From NCBI RefSeq assembly GCF_028623165.1, contig NZ_CP117768.1, positions 4,278,001 through 4,342,000 on the forward strand: 64,000 nt of DNA, written 5' to 3'. The number at the start of each line of letters is the position of its first letter. Position 1 is the first letter of the stretch. This stretch comes from Nostoc sp. UHCC 0926. GTDB lineage: Bacteria; Cyanobacteriota; Cyanobacteriia; Cyanobacteriales; Nostocaceae. The notes beneath the pieces are model-generated. The model worked only from the letters and a program-made list of their open reading frames with translations, did no database searches and was not told the DNA's origin. Both the position numbers and the translations under genes were made by a program. Below, piece by piece: positions 61,362 to 64,000 of this stretch.

Positions 61362-62310
61362 TCTTTCGCCTGGATGCGTCAAGATTAGCTAGGGCGTTGC
61401 GTCGTAACATTTCTGGCTTAATCCGCCGCAAGGCAGATGCTGGAAATCGTTTATCCCACTCCTGATCTGAGATTTGGGCTAATTCTAGCAGTTGGGGAGC
61501 AATATTCCCAGGATAAGGCTGAAAGTCTTCAATATCAGTTGTGCTGGCAAAACGTTGATTCCAAGGACAAACATCTTGACAAATATCACAACCAGCAACC
61601 CAGCCTTCCAAATGAGGTGTGAGTGTCTGTGGCAATTCCTCTGCCCGATTTTCAATCGTATGATAAGCAATGCAGCGATTAGCATCCACGACAAAAGGCT
61701 GAGTAATTGCACCCGTAGGACAAGCCTGAAGACAACGAGTACAGCTACCGCAGTGTTCTGTATGCGGGCGATCGCTCTCTAATTCCAAATTTGTCAACAC
61801 TTCTCCCAAAAATACCCAAGAGCCATATTCCGGTGTAATCACATTACCATTTTTGGCAATCCAACCAATTCCGGCAAGTTGAGCCAACACTTTATCTTGC
61901 ACCGGGCCAGTGTCTGCATAATAACGAGCTCGTACACCTTGATCAAGTGATTCTAGCCATGTAGATAGCTGCTTGAGTTTTTTATGCATCACCTTGTGAT
62001 AATCCCTTCCCCAACCATAACGGGAAATTTTGGCGTATTCCTCGCCTTCGGGACGTTGATGTGGTGTATAGTAATTCAGCGCCACACACACTAGCGATCG
62101 CGCTTCTGGCATGACTAAGTGGATATCCTGACGTTTTGGGTTAGCCATCCATTCCATATCGGCGTGATAACCCAGTTCAATCCATGCTTGTAACCTCTGC
62201 GCTTCTGTGGCATCTACCCTATCTACAGCAGCAATTCCAACTTTGTGAAAGCCCAACTCGCTGGCTCTCTCTTTTACTACACTGCTGCTTGTTACGGAAT
62301 ACTGATTCAT
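61336..62310 (-). CDS. queG: Epoxyqueuosine reductase
   Basis: 324 residues from the ATG complementary to 62308-62310 (MNQYSVTSSSVVKERASELG); a longer frame from 62352 lacks support. Cobalamin-binding N-terminal domain and two 4Fe-4S cysteine groups, HCGSCTRCLQACPTGAI and CDICQDVCPWN. Conserved YADTGPVQDKVLAQLAGIGW is the catalytic Asp region. QueG reduces epoxyqueuosine to queuosine at tRNA position 34, the last step of the pathway. Overlaps the HAD gene downstream. Confidence 0.93.
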   Translation of the reverse strand: MNQYSVTSSSVVKERASELGFHKVGIAAVDRVDATEAQRLQAWIELGYHADMEWMANPKRQDIHLVMPEARSLVCVALNYYTPHQRPEGEEYAKISRYGWGRDYHKVMHKKLKQLSTWLESLDQGVRARYYADTGPVQDKVLAQLAGIGWIAKNGNVITPEYGSWVFLGEVLTNLELESDRPHTEHCGSCTRCLQACPTGAITQPFVVDANRCIAYHTIENRAEELPQTLTPHLEGWVAGCDICQDVCPWNQRFASTTDIEDFQPYPGNIAPQLLELAQISDQEWDKRFPASALRRIKPEMLRRNALANLDASRRKNDPESSYF

Positions 62311-62579
62311 TTTTTTATTTGGATTTTGCCTAATTAAAGGCATATAAATCATACATTACGTAGTCAATACCTTTTATTAAGATTTGTTGCTTTATCTACA
62401 TATAAATTTTATTATATCCTGGTAAGTAATTATTCAGAAGATGCTATTTGAGATTTGTCTGAGCAAAACTTCTATCGTGAGAAAGATTTGTATATATGGC
62501 AATCTATCTCAATAGCGGCTTTCTTTTTACCGATTTTTGTATTGAAATTAATATTTAGCTAGGATATACAGGTAATTCT

Positions 62580-63011
62580 ATGACCTCTGCTGAATCTATA
62601 TCGCCAGCGCAGTTGAAAGAAGAATTCCAGATTGAGGGAATTACAGAAACAAGTGTACTGCGTTATTTTGAAACCTTAAATGCAGGAGAATTTGAGGCAA
62701 CTGCTGCCTTATTTGCGGTAGATGGTGTGATGCGTCCACCATTTGAATCTGATATTGTGGGGACAGATGCGATCGCAGCCTACTTAAAACAAGAAGGCCA
62801 AAACATTAAAGCTTATCCCAACACAGGAATAGCTGAGACTTTAGAAAATGGTGATATCCAAGTTCAAATAACAGGCAAAGCACAAACCTCATGGTGTAGT
62901 GTGAATGTCTTGTGGCTATTTATCCTCAATCAACAACGGCAAATTTTCTATACTAGAATCAAACTTTTAGCTTCTCCCCAAGAGTTACTTTCTTTACGTC
63001 GTGAAAGTTAA
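62580..63011 (+). CDS. C-terminal-domain homolog of the orange carotenoid protein (CTDH)
   Basis: 143 residues of the NTF2-like fold: VLRYFETLNAGEFEATAALF, PPFESDIVGTDAIAAYLKQE, TGKAQTSWCSVNVLWLFILN and FYTRIKLLASPQELLSLRRE. This matches OCP C-terminal homologs. Trp in VLWLF (W111-114) is the carotenoid-contact candidate; Cys106 corresponds to the redox Cys of Anabaena CTDH that controls dimerisation. CTDHs extract carotenoid from membranes and load HCPs. An HCP gene is 2.6 kb upstream, separated by three unrelated genes. Confidence 0.85.
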   Translation: MTSAESISPAQLKEEFQIEGITETSVLRYFETLNAGEFEATAALFAVDGVMRPPFESDIVGTDAIAAYLKQEGQNIKAYPNTGIAETLENGDIQVQITGKAQTSWCSVNVLWLFILNQQRQIFYTRIKLLASPQELLSLRRES

Positions 63012-63113
63012 AAATAAGTATAGTTACTTAAAAAAGTATGCTTATACCCAAAACAAAATCTCGGCATTGAAAATTTGTATAAATCAGATTACTTGAAAAA
63101 TAGTAAGTTTTGT

Positions 63114-63539
63114 CTATTGGACTAATTCGGGTAAAGTAGCTTCCAACTTGAGACAGTTGGCACCATTAATCTGCAACTGATAATCTACTTTATCCATCAG
63201 ACGATTCATAATTAGCCAACCATAGCCACCTTCTTGTTTTTCCATAGGGTTTGGAGCGTAGTAGGTAGACATATCAAAGCCTTCGCCGTAGTCCCAAATT
63301 TCTAGGGCAAGATCCCGATCTTTGACTTCCAAACGCAATAAAATCGGTAAATTTGGTTTATCCTTGTGGGCATGACGGACTGCATTTGAGTAGGCTTCCA
63401 CCAAAGCCAGTCTCAAACGACTTGATTGTCGCGACCAATCCACAGAATCTCCTAACTGGATTTTCAAACATCCCAGCAACCAGTTTTCGACAATATTGAG
63501 AAAATTCAAGTCACTTGGTACATGAAGCTCACTTTTCAT
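63114..63539 (-). CDS. Anti-sigma-factor-type Ser/Thr kinase (RsbW/SpoIIAB-like ATPase)
   Basis: 141 residues, HATPase_c_2 fold: N-box LALVEAYSNAVRHAHKD (about 46-62), G1 box EIWDYGEGFDM and G2-like EGGYGWLIMNRLMDKVDY. Such proteins phosphorylate an anti-anti-sigma factor and hold sigma factors, controlled by a PP2C phosphatase. The PP2C-type gene follows upstream with only 3 bases between the two, so they form one operon and a partner-switching module. The STAS partner is not in the window. Confidence 0.87.
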   Translation of the reverse strand: MKSELHVPSDLNFLNIVENWLLGCLKIQLGDSVDWSRQSSRLRLALVEAYSNAVRHAHKDKPNLPILLRLEVKDRDLALEIWDYGEGFDMSTYYAPNPMEKQEGGYGWLIMNRLMDKVDYQLQINGANCLKLEATLPELVQ

Positions 63540-63542
63540 TAC

Positions 63543-64000
63543 TTACAAAATCTCCAGCGAAAGTATAGTTTGATCGTCTTCTTGAACGTGGTTATCTGCC
63601 TGGATGCGAGCTAGTAAATGGTTAAGAGAAAGTGGTTGTTGTTCTTCTTGTAACAGTTGCCAAAGACCATCTTGATTCAGCATAGAACGATTAACTGACT
63701 CAACGCCAGACCCAGTTTCTACTGCTAAATCAAAATTATTTGATACCATTGCTTCTGTAATTCCATCGCTGGCTAGTAACAATGTGTCTCCAGCAGCGAG
63801 AACCAAGCGACCAGACTGTGCCTGCCACTTGGGCAAGATCCCTAAAGGAACGCTACGGACTTTGAGGTAATTGGGATTGTCGGCTAAAGCGCCTTGGCGT
63901 GACCATAACAGTGGATAGATATGACCGGCATTAGTGTAGACGAGTTCCTTAGTGGTAGGGGTATAACATGCTAACACAAGAGTGATGAAATAATTGTTGC
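63543..64000 (-). CDS. SpoIIE/RsbU-type PP2C phosphatase (N-terminus beyond window)
   Basis: About 152 codons of the C-terminal end are visible; the frame is open to the right edge with YFITLVLACYTPTTKELVYT upstream of the in-window GTG. PP2C motifs: TNAGHIYPLLW, VPLGILPKWQ, GDTLLLASDGITEA, DDQTILSLEIL. The aspartates in SDG and DD bind Mn/Mg. Its job is to dephosphorylate an anti-anti-sigma factor, acting with the kinase just downstream. N-terminal sensor domains, usual in this family, would lie to the right of the window. Confidence 0.87.
   Translation of the reverse strand, partial: NNYFITLVLACYTPTTKELVYTNAGHIYPLLWSRQGALADNPNYLKVRSVPLGILPKWQAQSGRLVLAAGDTLLLASDGITEAMVSNNFDLAVETGSGVESVNRSMLNQDGLWQLLQEEQQPLSLNHLLARIQADNHVQEDDQTILSLEIL

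Overview
The window reads as chromosome of a filamentous, probably heterocyst-forming cyanobacterium of the Nostoc/Anabaena group. Evidence: many HIP1 octamers (GCGATCGC); oxygenic-photosynthesis genes (psaD, a BciB-type divinyl chlorophyllide reductase); cyanobacterial families (Ycf45/R3H ATPase, the clock protein LdpA, DUF2605/DUF2973, two helical carotenoid proteins and an OCP C-terminal-domain homolog); and abundant short interspersed repeats and decayed genes. No tRNA, rRNA, CRISPR array or prophage was seen.

Layout. 0-9.4 kb: partial antitoxin-like gene, bciB, an ABC-transporter remnant, a glycerophosphodiesterase, the Ycf45 ATPase, ldpA (carrying an in-frame repeat insertion), a MOSC protein and lepB. 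9.7-17.6 kb: pyrC, a patatin lipase, tsaE, yvcK, an orphan tnpB and ruvC. 17.8-27.9 kb: accessory block with hsdM and transposase remnants, a LacI regulator with a perfect palindromic operator, an FdhF/YdeP molybdoenzyme with two broken extra copies of its 3' end, a carotenoid protein, a broken Uma2 gene, a serine hydrolase, fdhD, an MFS carrier and a TMEM175-like channel. 28.1-31.1 kb: a zinc-type ABC uptake operon. 31.6-36.3 kb: transaldolase, acyl-CoA dehydrogenase, an eCIS-type (DUF4157) protein with a nuclease-like tail, and a second tnpB. 36.6-39.1 kb: an unusual fusion of a cyclic-nucleotide-binding domain, a degenerate AAA+ domain and a membrane polyferredoxin. 39.5-43 kb: small unknown gene, DUF433/PIN toxin-antitoxin pair, repeat-rich secreted protein and tandem repeats. 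43.2-51.5 kb: thrS, DUF2605/DUF2973, a dead ParE-type module, a BrnT/BrnA pair, a RusA + nuclease/HEPN pair and a glycogen-debranching family enzyme. 52.4-64 kb: DICT-GAF histidine kinase, psaD-trpE, a GC-rich foreign SDR gene, an orphan ABC ATPase, carotenoid protein, HAD phosphatase, queG, CTDH, and the start of a PP2C/anti-sigma switch.

Housekeeping genes are interleaved with islands of small mobile elements (at least four inverted-repeat element types), two TnpB genes and several toxin-antitoxin modules, some dead. FdhD plausibly sulfurates the Mo cofactor of the nearby FdhF/YdeP enzyme; the carotenoid proteins and CTDH form a photoprotection set; the BrnT/BrnA and RusA/HEPN genes form a small defence-like island next to a decayed toxin module. 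The most unusual items are the CRP-AAA-polyferredoxin fusion, the eCIS-type toxin candidate, the RusA + REase-HEPN pair, and the small palindromic element with two interchangeable stem sequences.
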